DNA from: Galeopsis tetrahit
Taxonomy: Eukaryota > Streptophyta > Magnoliopsida > Lamiales > Lamiaceae
NCBI GenBank assembly: GCA_963675135.1
Contig: OY776122.1
Span: 88,112,472 to 88,176,471 of the forward strand
DNA length: 64,000 nt
Reading direction: 5' to 3'
In this document: positions 12,385 to 23,087 of the stretch, one piece after another
Numbering within the stretch: position 1 is the first letter of the stretch
Layout: each line of letters starts with the position of its first letter
The notes under the pieces: model-generated
Told to the model about the DNA's origin: nothing
What the model saw: only the letters and a program-made list of their open reading frames with translations
The model's database searches: none
Program-made: the position numbers and the translations under genes

Positions 12385-14800
12385 TTAAGCTCGACTCTCG
12401 AGCAACGAAGACTCAAGTTCTTCTCTGCGTCGCTCAAGGTCCTGCAATTGTTAGTTTAATGTAAACACTATGTCCTTTAAAGATAGCACAGTTACAGCTG
12501 TGAATCAAAAGCACGAGGCAAGAAAAATACCCTCAGTAAAAGAAATAAGTTTTGGTCAAAAAAGCTAAAAGCATCAAATGTAAGCTGCTAAAACAATAAA
12601 TACCCTTTCTTATTGCACACTCAAGCTTCTTAGATGAAGAATTTGTGTTCCTTAAATACTGCAAAAATAGATTACCTCCAGATTATTTATTGCTTCCTCT
12701 CTGGAAATTTCTTTACTTTGGCGAGAACGCTTCAACATGCCAATACAGAGTATTCCCTAAAGAGACATTTAGAGTTTAGGCAGTAAGTTAAACACTTTGA
12801 GTGAAACCAAAGCAGCAACATGCCACATTCTTCATCTAGATAATATGTCATAATACCAATATAAATATTTAGGAAGATTATGGACACAGAAACTATATGA
12901 TGTGAACTAGACAAGAAAATGTAAACAACTGACTAGATTCAGTGAAGATGTATGAACTACTGGGTTCAATTATAGCATGAACTTACTAATACAATGTAAA
13001 CTGCACCACATGCAAGAAGGATGTAGCTTGCTGTGCTCTGGAGAAGAAAAAGCTCTGCGCGGTCATTCAGATACTCGGGGTAAGCTCTAGTCATCACTGC
13101 AACACTGGAGAAAAAAGATAAGCACAAGTCACGATCCAAAAAAACCTAGAAGTAGTTCACAAAACAGATACATGAATTGTGTAGTTGTAAAAGTCACGAT
13201 CCAAATAGGTGAATGCTGCAAAGACATGAACATAAACAGAAACAGGGATTCATAGCAGAAAAAGTGATACTCTTATAATTTTATTGATAGGTTCTTCAAA
13301 TAGGTGAATGTTGCAACTAGATTTCTTTCTAGTCATTATTTGATATGTGTAACCACCAGTTACAGAGTTGAAACTTTAAGTGACTTAATTCCAATCCAAC
13401 ATGAAGAAGAACACATGTAATAGCTAAGTTGGAGTCAGTCACGCCTCACAAGTCACCCAAGAGATCACAAATTTACTCAAACAAGTTGAGACGTACAAGA
13501 TTTGCAGCATTCCCCTGCCCACCCAAAATTTCAGAACCTGCAAAAATTTTGTGAAGATTTAATATGGGAGCAAATGGATTTGAATACAACAATAAAAGCT
13601 AGAGTATTTATCAACAGCCATCGAAGGAACGGCAAAAAAGATTCTTCCAAGGCAAAGTTGCTATGAAGTTTTCAACCCACCACATGAGATTATTATGTGC
13701 TTCAGTCATATCACAATGTCAGAAAATCTAACATTGACATGGGGCTCCATCCAGTCAACCACCAACATCAGCAAAGATTGTGATGCACCCCATAAAACCA
13801 CTTAAAACAGAAAGAGTACACAATCATCCAAAACATAGTCAACTACGGATTTAACAAAAGTCATAACATGAACTATCATCATATCCAACTGCAAACAGAG
13901 TTGGAAGCACCGTGCCTGATCTGACCTGACCACCACTGATCCACATGAAAAGAATACATACGGATTTTCAAGGTAAGGTTTGATGGGGATCTTTGGGCCT
14001 GAAACTCTCTTTATTTTTTTATGTTTTTATACAAATGAGCTATATCGGTTGAGAATAATGATGATTTCACATGTGAGTTGTTGAACATTGAAATATTGAA
14101 AGAAGCAAGCCTAGTTTGTAAACCTAGTGGGCTACTCCTCTTATCACCGATTGATTTTAGGATAAAAACTCACCAGGGAGCCCCTGATTTCTACAATATC
14201 ACAAGACAGATATCTGATTTAAGCTAAATAATCACTAAAATTGGGAAAATGGTCATGCTTCCAAGCTCTCACTGACAGATGATTTAGACAGTAAACTCCT
14301 ACTACCGCTTTCTACTAAAGTTAAATCAACTCTTTCCCGATAACCAACTTCAATACATGCTGCTGAAAAATAGCGGTAAAGAAAAGATAAATAAAAAGTA
14401 GCTAACCTTAAAGAACTTCATAATGAATTCCCATTCCGTTTCAGCCACCACCACAAATACAGCAATAACGATCGTGTAACACCGGAATATCCCATTGAAT
14501 ATCTACACCAAACGAATTGTAAAGCTCAACACGCTTATTATCGACAAAAACTAGTTTGAAGTAAGTGTAAGCAGAAAAAAGAGAAGATAATAATACATCA
14601 GATCCGTTCTTGAAGCACTGAATGGCAGAGAGAACGTTCACAGCGATGCAGAGAATGGCAGCCAAGGAAGTGATGACACTGAATATTCGACAGGTTATCA
14701 AGAAACAGCCGGGCCTCGTACGGACCCGTCCTGAAGGTGAGGGATGCCGGGCCGAGTCAGGCTCGTTGCCATCGCCTCCGTGCGAACTCTGTCTCTCCAT
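12385..14800 (-). CDS. Small four-helix membrane protein, TVP15/COPI-associated-like
   Basis: Five exons on the - strand, joined as complement(12385-12441, 12676-12756, 12987-13104, 13497-13537, 14597-14800), give 501 nt and 166 residues, with GT..AG junctions in phase. The first 30 residues are polar, starting MERQSSHGGDGNEP. Four hydrophobic segments follow: about 33-62 (with ITSLAAILCIAVNVLSAI), 70-86 (FWVGRGMLQILFVAVM), 99-115 (LFLLQSTASYILLACG) and 116-130 (AVYIVLGILCIGML). The C-terminus is a charged helix rich in R and E (DLERRREELESS). Size, helix count and the GRG motif before the second helix recall the COPI-associated/TVP15 Golgi family, so a Golgi or endosomal trafficking role is likely but not proven. 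MERQSS is the first ATG in frame. The gene converges on CSN2. Confidence 0.72.
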
Positions 14801-15275
14801 TTCTGCAGCGAATTGAGACTGAACTGAACAAAGATGTTCAATATTCAATAATGGTTGATGAATGCCAGTGAAACCGTTTGCTGGCTCCTTTTTATTCTCT
14901 CTTTTTGAATGTGACGGGGCGGAGGGGGTCGGGGTCGTTAATACTTATTAGGCAGGTAATGGTTATCATGTCGGGGATTCTTGCCGACCTCGAAGCTTTA
15001 TCCAACTTAATTGCACTTATCCTGGCCCGAACCGTATCGGGCCTCTGTTTTCAAGGGCCATCCATTATTGAATCGGGCCAAGCTGGCCCGACTTTTCAAA
15101 AAAAAAAAAACCTCATATTCTCGACTGGAGGGCCGGGGAGGTAGCACGGCAGAGATGAAGGAGCGGCGGTGGTGAAGATTGGTGTTGAGTTGTAGAGCAA
15201 ATGGTGTCAGTATACACAGCTTCAAAATGGGTGATTTCAAATTGAGTGGGTAAAATTGAAGTGAGAAAAGATTAT
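14801..15275. other. Upstream region of the TVP15-like gene
   Basis: This is the presumed promoter of the - strand gene. It holds a cluster of GGCCCG/CGGGCC words between about 15020 and 15095 (for example TGGCCCGAACCGTATCGGGC), which form several small dyads. No clear TATA box was seen. The region ends at the target duplication of the MULE that starts at 15285. Confidence 0.4.
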
Positions 15276-15640
15276 GATTAGAAAGGCCACGGTTAAATCT
15301 CCCCTGATTTTAATGTCTCACCTCCACCCCTATTTATTTTTTGAAATTCTGAGTAAAATAACTATGCTCCCCCTGTTATTGAGTTCACCCCTCACCTAAA
15401 AAACACAAAAATAGAAACTTTATGTATTCAAGTTTTTTCGAACAAAAAACTTCCACATAAATCTCTAATAAAATTTGCTGAGTTTTTTTATAAAAAAATA
15501 GATCTATATTTTTTTGGCAAAAACTATGATTTTTTTTTTTTTTCCTTTTAGACAAAAATTAGAAATTTACTCAAAATTCGGAATCATGTTCAACTAGTTT
15601 GTACTTAGGAGAATGGTAAAAGGAAAAGGAATTGTTTGAA

Positions 15641-16676
15641 GGGGTGCGGCTAAAGGCACACACCACCCAAAATACCATCTTTCTTCTTCTTAACCCAAAA
15701 TTTTCTTTTATTTTGGTACACCCACCAAATTTCTCTCCTCTCTCTATCAATCGCCTTCTCCCTTCCTCCCACTTTCAGGCGACCGCAGCCCACCTCCTTA
15801 TCCCTTCAAGCGGCCGCCGTCGCGACCCCTCCGTTTGAAACTTCTGTCGTCGTTGCGTCTGCTGAAGAGAACACCAAGCAACGCAGCCGCCGTCGCGACC
15901 CTTCCCTCGCCTTTCGCACGGGCGCCGTCGCGCCCCCTCCTCTGTTGCTCACCGCGCCCCCTCCTCTTCCTCCTTCAAATGCCGCCCCCGCTGGAGGTGT
16001 GCGCGTTCGCCACCGCTCTTCTCCTCCCTCGTCCACCGCGGGCCGCTGGAGGTGTGTGCAACCCCTCTCCTCCTCCCTCGTCCGCCATGGCCCGTTTCAG
16101 TTTTAAGTTAGGAAATTTTTACTTTGTTTTGGAAATTAGGGTTTTTACAAGTTCGAAAAAAAAAATTCGAACATATTGACTTTGTTCTGAATTTTTTTTC
16201 GAACAATTTGTGTTTGTTTTGGAATTGAATTTTTTTTCGAACATATTGACTTTGTTTTGATTTTTTTTTTTTTTTTGGAAAAAATTTAGAACAAGATGTT
16301 CGATCTTTTTTTTCGGACAAATTTAAGTTGTTTTGAAAAATATTTTGAACATATTGAGTTTGTTCATTAAAAAATTTCGGACATCTCAACTTTGTTTGGG
16401 TAAAATTTTCGAACATATTAAGATTTTATTTTTGTTGTTGAAATTTTGGGTTTTTAGGATTTTTTTTTTTATCAAACTTATGGTGGTTGTTTTGGTGGTG
16501 ATTCCGGTGTGAAATGATGAATCGGGTGTGAAATGGAATGGATGGGTGTACTCATCCGTCAATTTTTTAAAAAATTTGTAGGAAGGGTACAAACGACATT
16601 TCGCATATCTCTTGTGATAAATAAAAAGATTCGGTGGGTATCCTCATAGGATTCATGTGTGCCTTTAGCCGCACCC
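15641..16676. mobile_element. Inner MULE (GTGCGGCTAAAGGCACAC family), member 1
   Basis: This 1036-bp element has a 9-bp target duplication, TTGTTTGAA, at 15632-15640 and 16677-16685. Its ends are GGGTGCGGCTAAAGGCACAC inverted. Inside, from left to right, are a C-rich half (about 15780-16090, GCC/CGC-rich), then about six imperfect units of roughly 45 bp built on TTTTTTTCGAACATATTGAC (16155-16420), then the right end. Two relatives in this window, at 18168 and 26963, share this plan. The open frames across the GC-rich block are not conserved between members and are not called as genes. Confidence 0.9.
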
Positions 16677-16756
16677 TTGTTTGAAAGGGTGGGTAAATAG
16701 GACAGGATAGTTTTAGTATTTCATTGGGGAATGAACTACAGGTGAACGACATTATC

Positions 16757-18044
16757 TTTTTTTTCTTTTTTTTGACAGAAGAGCACAGCATAGCATTTAA
16801 AACAAAATCTACAAAGTCTTCAAATCCTTGTTGCTACGTCCGTGATCCATCGAGGAACTTCCTCGTCTCTCCAATCGTGAGAAGAGCGAGTGCTCGCGGC
16901 CCATCTTGCAATCCTATCTGCCGCTTCATTCTTCGTCCTGGAAATATGGTTGATTTCGCACACTACGAACTCACTCATTAAATTAAAAATCCTATCCAGG
17001 ACGTACCCCTCCGGGCTCCGAAGCCCCTTTTGTTTGTTAATAACTTGTACTGCCTCTAAAGAATCCGACATGATCCTCATCCTCCCGAACTCGTACTCCT
17101 TTTCCCATAGCAAGCCCTCTTCAATTGCTCTAAGTTCCGCACCCAAGACTGATCCCGGGTTCTTAATTGCTTTTCCTCTTGCCCTCCACAAGTTTCGGTC
17201 TCTCCTTCCTGCAATCATTCCGACCCCAAAATTTCCTTTTGCTTCGTTGAATGATGCATCTACCTTTGTCCAGTAAGAGTTTTGATGTCTTTCCCCATGT
17301 TCAAAGTCTGCATTTCTCATCGGTGTTCTCTTCGTCTGCTTGCTGGCCCAAAAGTCTTGTAGAAGATTCTCCACCCATCGAAGGTCTGTTGCCCTGGCCT
17401 CCGTTCGTATGTAGGAGCAATCAGTATTAATGTGCTCATGTATCTCCTTGCATCTCTCCTTCCATACTCCCCATGCTAGCATCACCATCTTCTCAAAATC
17501 CTTTTTTTCCTTCCCCATTTCCAGAAGCTCGATTAGATCATGTAAGCTTCCGTTTTTTCTGTCTTTTAAAATTCCCCACCATCCATGCCTCTTCCAGATA
17601 TGCCTAGAAAAGTTACAGAAAAACAGAGTATGTGCTGTTGTCGCCTCCTCCCTTCTGCAAATAGAACAAAGTCCGGATACTGGTACATGGTGTGCCTTTA
17701 AATTGGCTTCCGTAGCCAGAATTTCCCATGTCACTCTCCACCAAAAACATTTCACCTTTGGAGGGACATTCAAAGTCCAAATATTCTTCCATATCCTGTT
17801 TGCTCTTTCCGCGTCCGATGATGTTGGAATTCCTCTGTCTGCTTTCAATCGCCCCATCCCATGCCAATAGCCCGATTGAACTGAATAAATCCCTTTCGGG
17901 TTCGGTTTCCAGAACTGAGAGTCTTCCCTGTTAGTTCCCCCTATTGATGTAGATAAAATTGCATCCACCTCAAATGGAAGAAAAGCTGACTTTATTAACT
18001 GTTCGTTCCATTCTCCCGTTGCTGTTATGAAACGACTAACTTCA
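16757..18044 (-). mobile_element. 5'-truncated L1-type LINE insertion
   Basis: On the - strand this is the 3' end of a LINE. The flanking 17-bp duplication is AGGTGAACGACATTATC at 16740-16756 and AGGTGAACGACATAATC at 18045-18061, one mismatch apart. A T-rich run at 16757-16773, the poly(A) tail read backwards, directly follows the left copy, as expected for target-primed reverse transcription. About 1.29 kb remains, so the upstream ORF1, endonuclease and most of the reverse transcriptase are missing. The insertion lies inside the outer MULE near its right end. Confidence 0.92.
16820..18043 (-). pseudogene. LINE ORF2 C-terminal fragment: zinc-binding RT region plus RNase H
   Basis: The frame is open for about 405 residues of LINE origin and ends with a stop at 16820. 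In order it contains the end of the reverse transcriptase region (FLPFEVDAIL), the zf-RVT region (NIWTLNVPPKVKCFWWRV, then CSICRREEATTAHTLFFC with its Cys/His set), and a plant-type RNase H domain (KVDASFNEAKGNFGVGMI). The RNase H acidic residues are visible as D in VDASF, E in GAELRAIEEG, D in MSDSLEAV and D in NEAADRIARW. There is no internal stop or frameshift, so the insertion is fairly young. Lacking its own promoter and N-terminal domains, it is not a functional element. The first 12 or so codons of the longest frame (from 18076) come from the MULE end, not the LINE. Confidence 0.9.
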
Positions 18045-18167
18045 AGGTGAACGACATAATCAAAAGGGGCATTCAACCGTGGCCGATTAGAAAGGGTTTT
18101 AGGATTGGGCTTTTGATACCTATAGTCACAATGTTCTCATGGGCCACGATAACTAACAATCTAGCAA

Positions 18168-19108
18168 GGGCGCGGCTGAAGCCACCCGGATTTTTTATGA
18201 GTACACCCACCAAACATTTTTTTAATCTTTCAGAACACATGAAATGTCCCATATACCCCTAGGGTAAAATTTATGGAAAAAACGAAGATGAGTACACTCA
18301 TCCATTCTATTTCACATAATTATCTCCTCCAAAACCAAAACAAACACCATTCTTCAACAAAAAAACTTCAAAATTGAAACAAAAATAAATCCAAAACACC
18401 GACTGTTCGAAAAAAATTCCAAAACAAACATGTTCAAAATTTTTTCCATAACAAACTTAATATGTTCGAAAAAAATTCCAAAACAACTCAAATTTGTCCG
18501 AAAAAAAAAAGATCGAACATCTTGTTCGAATTTTTTTCCAAAACAAACTCAAGTTGTTCGAAATTGTTTCCAAAACAAACACAATATGTTCGAAAAAAAT
18601 TCCCGAACTACTAAAAACCCTAATTTTCCTAAAATTTCTAAACCCTAATTTCTGTAAAAATTGTAAATTAAAAAAAAAAACTTACCTTTCGGCTGCGTGG
18701 GTGCGATGAAGGCGATGAAGGGGAGGGGGGGGTTGCGGCCGCGAAGGGGAGGGGGAGAGGATGCGACCGCGAAGTGGAGACGGAGGGGGTGGCGTGCGCG
18801 AGGCAAGGCGGCGGCCTTTTTGTTACAGAGTGGAACGGGCGGCGAAAGGGGTGGTGATAACGGGGAGGGGTGAACAAGCCAACGCGAACGGGCGGCGGCA
18901 CTGTGCGAGCGGCCGCGTGGAAGGAGGCAGTGGCGTGGGCGGCGCCGTCGTCTTCAAGAGAGTGGAGGAAGGCGGAGGAAATGGGTGTGGGTGTACTATT
19001 TTAATTTTGAGATTGGGGAGGATTTAGAGTTTTAATAAGATGAAGGGTATTTTTGTATTTTCCACGTGGATGTCCTCATAGGATCCTTGGGTGCCTTTAG
19101 CCGCGCCC
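18168..19108. mobile_element. MULE (GTGCGGCTAAAGGCACAC family), member 2, inverted
   Basis: This 941-bp element is flanked by a perfect 9-bp duplication, ATCTAGCAA (18159-18167 and 19109-19117). The left end reads GGGCGCGGCTGAAGCCACCC and the right end, reversed, GGGCGCGGCTAAAGGCACCC. The internal plan is that of member 1 turned round: the TTCGAA/TTCGGACA repeat block at about 18400-18610 and the GC-rich block at about 18690-18990. It is non-autonomous, with no transposase. Confidence 0.9.
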
Positions 19109-19282
19109 ATCTAGCAATTCATTTATATGTAGTCAAATTTTATACTCTCTGAATAAGTTTCCCACTTTTTTTTTTTTTTTTGGGTGTTTAGATTAAAGAA
19201 TATGATAAAATAATAGATGTAGTACAAATGATGTGATGATGAGAGAGAAAATAATAGATTAGTATGAGATGAAGTATTATAA

Positions 19283-19401
19283 GGGGGTGTTTTCAAACAA
19301 TACAAACAGCTTCCAGAATCACTTTTTTTAAAGCTGTCCTCTCACAACTTTTACTTTTCAGAAGTGTTTTTAAGTTGTTTATAGAGTTTGCAAACACCCC
19401 C
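19283..19401. mobile_element. Short Tourist-like MITE
   Basis: This 119-bp element has near-perfect inverted ends: GGGGGTGTTTTCAAAC at the left and, reversed, GGGGGTGTTTGCAAAC at the right. It is flanked by TAA on each side (19280-19282 and 19402-19404). A more degenerate relative may lie near 40179-40310. Confidence 0.75.
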
Positions 19402-19404
19402 TAA

Positions 19405-20202
19405 GTAATAGATAAAGTATAAGTGATATCATTAAGAGAGAAAATAATTTACAAATCCAAATATTAAATTTCACACATACATATAACATATATTATAGTA
19501 CGTATATACTAATCCTTCCATAATTCCATTTCCATTTCATTTTATTTGTTGTTTTTGTCTTAAATTTTATTTCAAAAAGTTTATAATTTTAGTTATTTTT
19601 ATCATGTTTCTCTCTAAATTATTCCTACGTAAATCTCTACCATCCTCCTTTGATATTCGTTTTTTTTCACTTCTCTATGTAGACAATTGAAGTAAGTTAT
19701 TTTTTTATTATTATTATTCTCCATTTTTTCTCCGTCTTTTATAACAATGGAGGGTAAATTTGAAAAAAAAAAATTGTAGAGTAATTAATTTTTATACAAA
19801 ACTCAATGCTAAGCCGGTATAGTGTGGGAAATTTTATTTTTAGAGCCACCCCTCCCCCCAAAAAAAGAAATAAAAAAACAGTATCAATAAACTAAACAAG
19901 ATAAAATTAACATTACAAGATACGACATTATGGCAAAAAACTATGCAAATATTACGCATAATTTTCAAATCAGTCCAAATACATATAACCATATTTTGTT
20001 TTAAAAAAACAAAAGTTAAGACGGTTACGATAGTCACAACCTTTTACGTCACTCCCACATTTCTCATGCACGATATTAACAAACATCTATAAATAGACAC
20101 ACACACTAACAAGAAAAGAAAATGAAAAATCAAAATCTCCACACTATAAAATGATAACAAAATCGCAGAATAACAAACATTACACTTAAGATACATACTA
20201 CG
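19405..20202 (+). promoter_or_regulatory. Upstream region and TATA box of the secreted peptide gene
   Basis: The AT-rich upstream DNA ends in TATAAATA at 20088-20095, 108 bp before the start codon. This puts the transcription start near 20120 with an A-rich leader of about 80 bases. The poly-C tract at 19849-19860 on the + strand belongs to no recognised element. The clean TATA box supports the short gene that follows being real. Confidence 0.6.
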
Positions 20203-20448
20203 ATGAAGGCGTGGAGGGCGGTTCTGGTGTTATTGGTATTGGTGTGCACCGTGGAGATTGGTGCCGGCCAGTCAGACATGGGTCAGTGCCTGATTGGGTG
20301 CGGCCAGAATGTAATAACGTGCGTAGGTGGGTGCAGGAGCAGTGGATCAGGCAGGGGCTCGATGGCTTGCTACAGGACTTGTGGAGTTGCAATTCTGGGC
20401 TGTATAACTTCTTGCGTTGGGACTAAACCTCCCCCCGTCCCTGCCTAG
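20203..20448 (+). CDS. Small secreted eight-cysteine peptide
   Basis: A single-exon 81-residue frame. Residues 1-22 form a signal peptide (MKAWRAVLVLLVLVCTVEIG, cleavage probably near GAGQ). The mature part of about 58 residues has eight cysteines in a symmetrical layout: CX3C-X6-CX3C, an 11-residue spacer with the RSSGSGRGS linker, then again CX3C-X6-CX3C. It ends in a proline tail (TKPPPVPA). Paired CX3C motifs recall alpha-hairpinin-like or thionin-like plant peptides, but I cannot place it in a named family. Apoplastic defence or signalling is inferred only from size, secretion and cysteines. The TATA box upstream and a poly(A)-signal-like AATAAAATAA near 20516 support expression. Confidence 0.75.
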   Translation: MKAWRAVLVLLVLVCTVEIGAGQSDMGQCLIGCGQNVITCVGGCRSSGSGRGSMACYRTCGVAILGCITSCVGTKPPPVPA

Positions 20449-23087
20449 ATTTATTTATTTTAATCACAATCACTTTTATGTTGATGTATCGTGTATATGT
20501 AAGGAGTCTTTAATTAAATAAAATAATATATTTAATTATATACATTTTGAGTGGAAATTATCTCGTTTGAAGAAAAATAGAATATTCTGTCATTTTCTAT
20601 CATTTATTTCAAGATTAGAGCAAAACATTAACAATTCAGTTACCATTCTCATATCGTGAGTCTACTACAAGCCAAAAACATGAGTCTAGCATTCGCACAC
20701 AAGTACGCGGTCCAAATATCATTTTTGACCATGATTTGTATTGACTTCCTCTGCGTGTGAGCGTAGAAGGTGTTAATTTACAAGCTATAGGTAGGTTGCT
20801 TTTAATATATACACACTTCCTCGTTAACAAATAATTTTCAACGTTAAAAAAATTTTAAATTAAATTTCACATTCATCCAAATTCTGAATTAGGTGAATAA
20901 TATATCAATTTGAAACTCTCTTCCAAGAGCATATTTTCAACATAATTTACTATTCAATGATTCTCATTAAAGAATTTGAACGAACTCCTCCTAATGGTTT
21001 CTTGATCACATATAAGTTTTAGGTATTGTAGTTTTGTTGGTGAAATTTTGATCATATATAATTAATTACTATGCAACTAAATGTATACTTAACGAGAGTA
21101 ATTATAGAAAATTACTTAGGAATTTGTTGTAACAATATTTGATTACATCATACACCGATAAATTAATACATACCAAGTACAGCAATAGAAAGGCAACCTC
21201 ACACAAATTTATAGTAGTAAAACACAATATATACGATTAGAGTAGAGTAGAGTAGAGTTTGTGATATCTCTTGAAACTCTACCTTCTCTACAATATATGT
21301 GAAATTCACTTATCAAGTTCAAGTCGAATCAGTTGAGCATTCAGAATCCGGTCCGGTCTGTCTGGCTCGATTGCTTATATTTAGAGGATGGAACAATCTC
21401 GAATTTTTTCCTTCACACGGTTGCTTTTCATGCTTCCATTCTTCTTTCCACTCTTGCTTTGTCCTCCCTTTGCTTGAATCCTTTGGTTTCTCTTTCTGCA
21501 TTTACCAATTTGGTCACTCATTCATATCTTTTTCTTGCTACAATTTAATTACTTCATTGTATTTTGAAACTAATATAGATAGGCCCAAACACACCCTATT
21601 TTGCGCACAAATTCATCAATTAATTAGAAAAAATAAAATAAATTTACTTATGTAAGTTATATTTAATTAAATGTATCTGAGACTACATTTTAAATCTTGG
21701 GGGTGGGAAAGCAGATAGAAACTCATAGATACCCTCACTGCTGTAAATTTCGAATCCTTAGTTTAAAATATTTATATTGAATGATTTGAAACGTAAATCT
21801 GCAATGACAGAGTTTCAAATGCACTCAAGATTATTTTAAATTCACCAAAACGCTTATTATTCCGTCTCAATCCAAACAGTCTCCATGAACTTAAAATTTA
21901 TTATCCTCCCCTAAAAAAAAATACTATCCGGGAATGTTGAATCAAATAATTTGATAAAGATATTATTCCGTTAGTGTAAGGGAAACTTCAAGAGTGGGCT
22001 TAGATTATGAATTGATTGGAGATTATATTCCTTGGTGCTATTATCTTTATAAGTCGAATCGATTCATCGATAAAAAGGAATTAAGTGAAATGGGCCGTTT
22101 ATAAAAAGGATAATGGAACTGGAATATATGCCTCCCGCAGGTATTGAAATAAATAAAACTAGGTCTGTATCTTATGACAAGAATCTCATCCAATGACACA
22201 TTACTCTAATGCATTATGATAGAAACGAACCAAATGAGTTGTCATTTGTGCAAATGACACTATGACCTGAATTAATTGTTGAATGAATTGGAATGAAAGA
22301 CGTTGACAGGTGGTGGTAGAGGGCTAGAATGTTACTTTTCAAAAATAAAAAATATCGCAAAAATCATCATGTGCATGATGAAGCAGTGATTTTTTGTAAA
22401 TCTTTGAAATATTTTTAAAAATCAAATTTTAAAAATGACACAAAAAACAAGAAACACAAGTCAGTCATCCACAAATATTATAAGTGAGTGTTGGGTAAAA
22501 ATCAACAGTAAAACGAACTAGATGCCAGAGCAAAGGAGCGAAGCACAAAGGGGAATGTTTAGAGGCCCTACAGAGATTTTGATCCAATGGGGGAATAATA
22601 TGCACCAATTATAATTCGCTCGAAAATTTACTAAACATGATTAGCAAAAAACTTATCTTGAGATATAGGTCGAGAAAGGTGTCGCGTTTTTGTTCGTTCA
22701 TCCATCCTACAGCTCTAGGGTAAATAAGAAACTAACACATCGGGAAAGGAATATAAGAGAGAATATACTGCAAATTTGAATAAAGAGAACAAATTGGAAT
22801 ATCAACAAATCCCTTAATGGTCAAAAGTATCAAAAACCCAAAGTTTTCCAAATGTTCTAAGTTCATAACAAGAAATGTCCGAGGACTAACAACCCAAAAT
22901 ACTAAAATAAGGAACACAAAACACAAGCATATACTGAAGAACACCACTTAAAATCAATGCAAACAGGAAATCAATGCCAAAATCACATCTAGCAGAAACT
23001 GAAAATCTCATCAAACTTATCTGGCCCTGTTTTCATTTTTTGGTCAATCTTAATACGTTAAATTAAGTTTGGGAGTTGGGTCAGATC
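20449..23087. other. Intergenic region; includes the calmodulin 3' untranslated region
   Basis: No gene was found between the secreted peptide and calmodulin. The right end, roughly 22700-23087, should be the 3' untranslated region of the - strand calmodulin gene. A short pentamer repeat (AGAGT)n occurs at 21239-21257. The open frames around 21300-21650 show no recognisable protein content. Confidence 0.5.

Larger units (their letters stand above)
15285..18084. mobile_element. Outer MULE with two nested insertions
   Basis: The ends are inverted repeats. The left starts GGCCACGGTTAAATCTCCCC and the right, reversed, GGCCACGGTTGAATGCCCCT, with similarity continuing for about 40 bp. It is flanked by a perfect 9-bp target duplication, GATTAGAAA (15276-15284 and 18085-18093), the Mutator hallmark. 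Removing the inner MULE (15641-16685 with its duplication) and the LINE (about 16757-18061) leaves a host of roughly 450 bp with no coding capacity, so it is a non-autonomous MULE. Confidence 0.88.

Noticed and set aside
14441..14848. 135-residue single-exon reading of the TVP15-like gene
   Set aside because: Its start codon at 14848 is not ATG, and its second half runs past a GT donor at 14596 into intron sequence. The spliced five-exon model continues the protein better.
15806..16179. Frames of 76-114 residues in the GC-rich part of the inner MULE
   Set aside because: Proline/arginine-rich output of repeated CCG/GCC words with no domain. Members 2 and 3 do not keep the frame.
20211..20426. 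71-residue frame overlapping the secreted peptide in another frame
   Set aside because: It lacks a signal peptide and a regular cysteine pattern. The 20203 frame has both.
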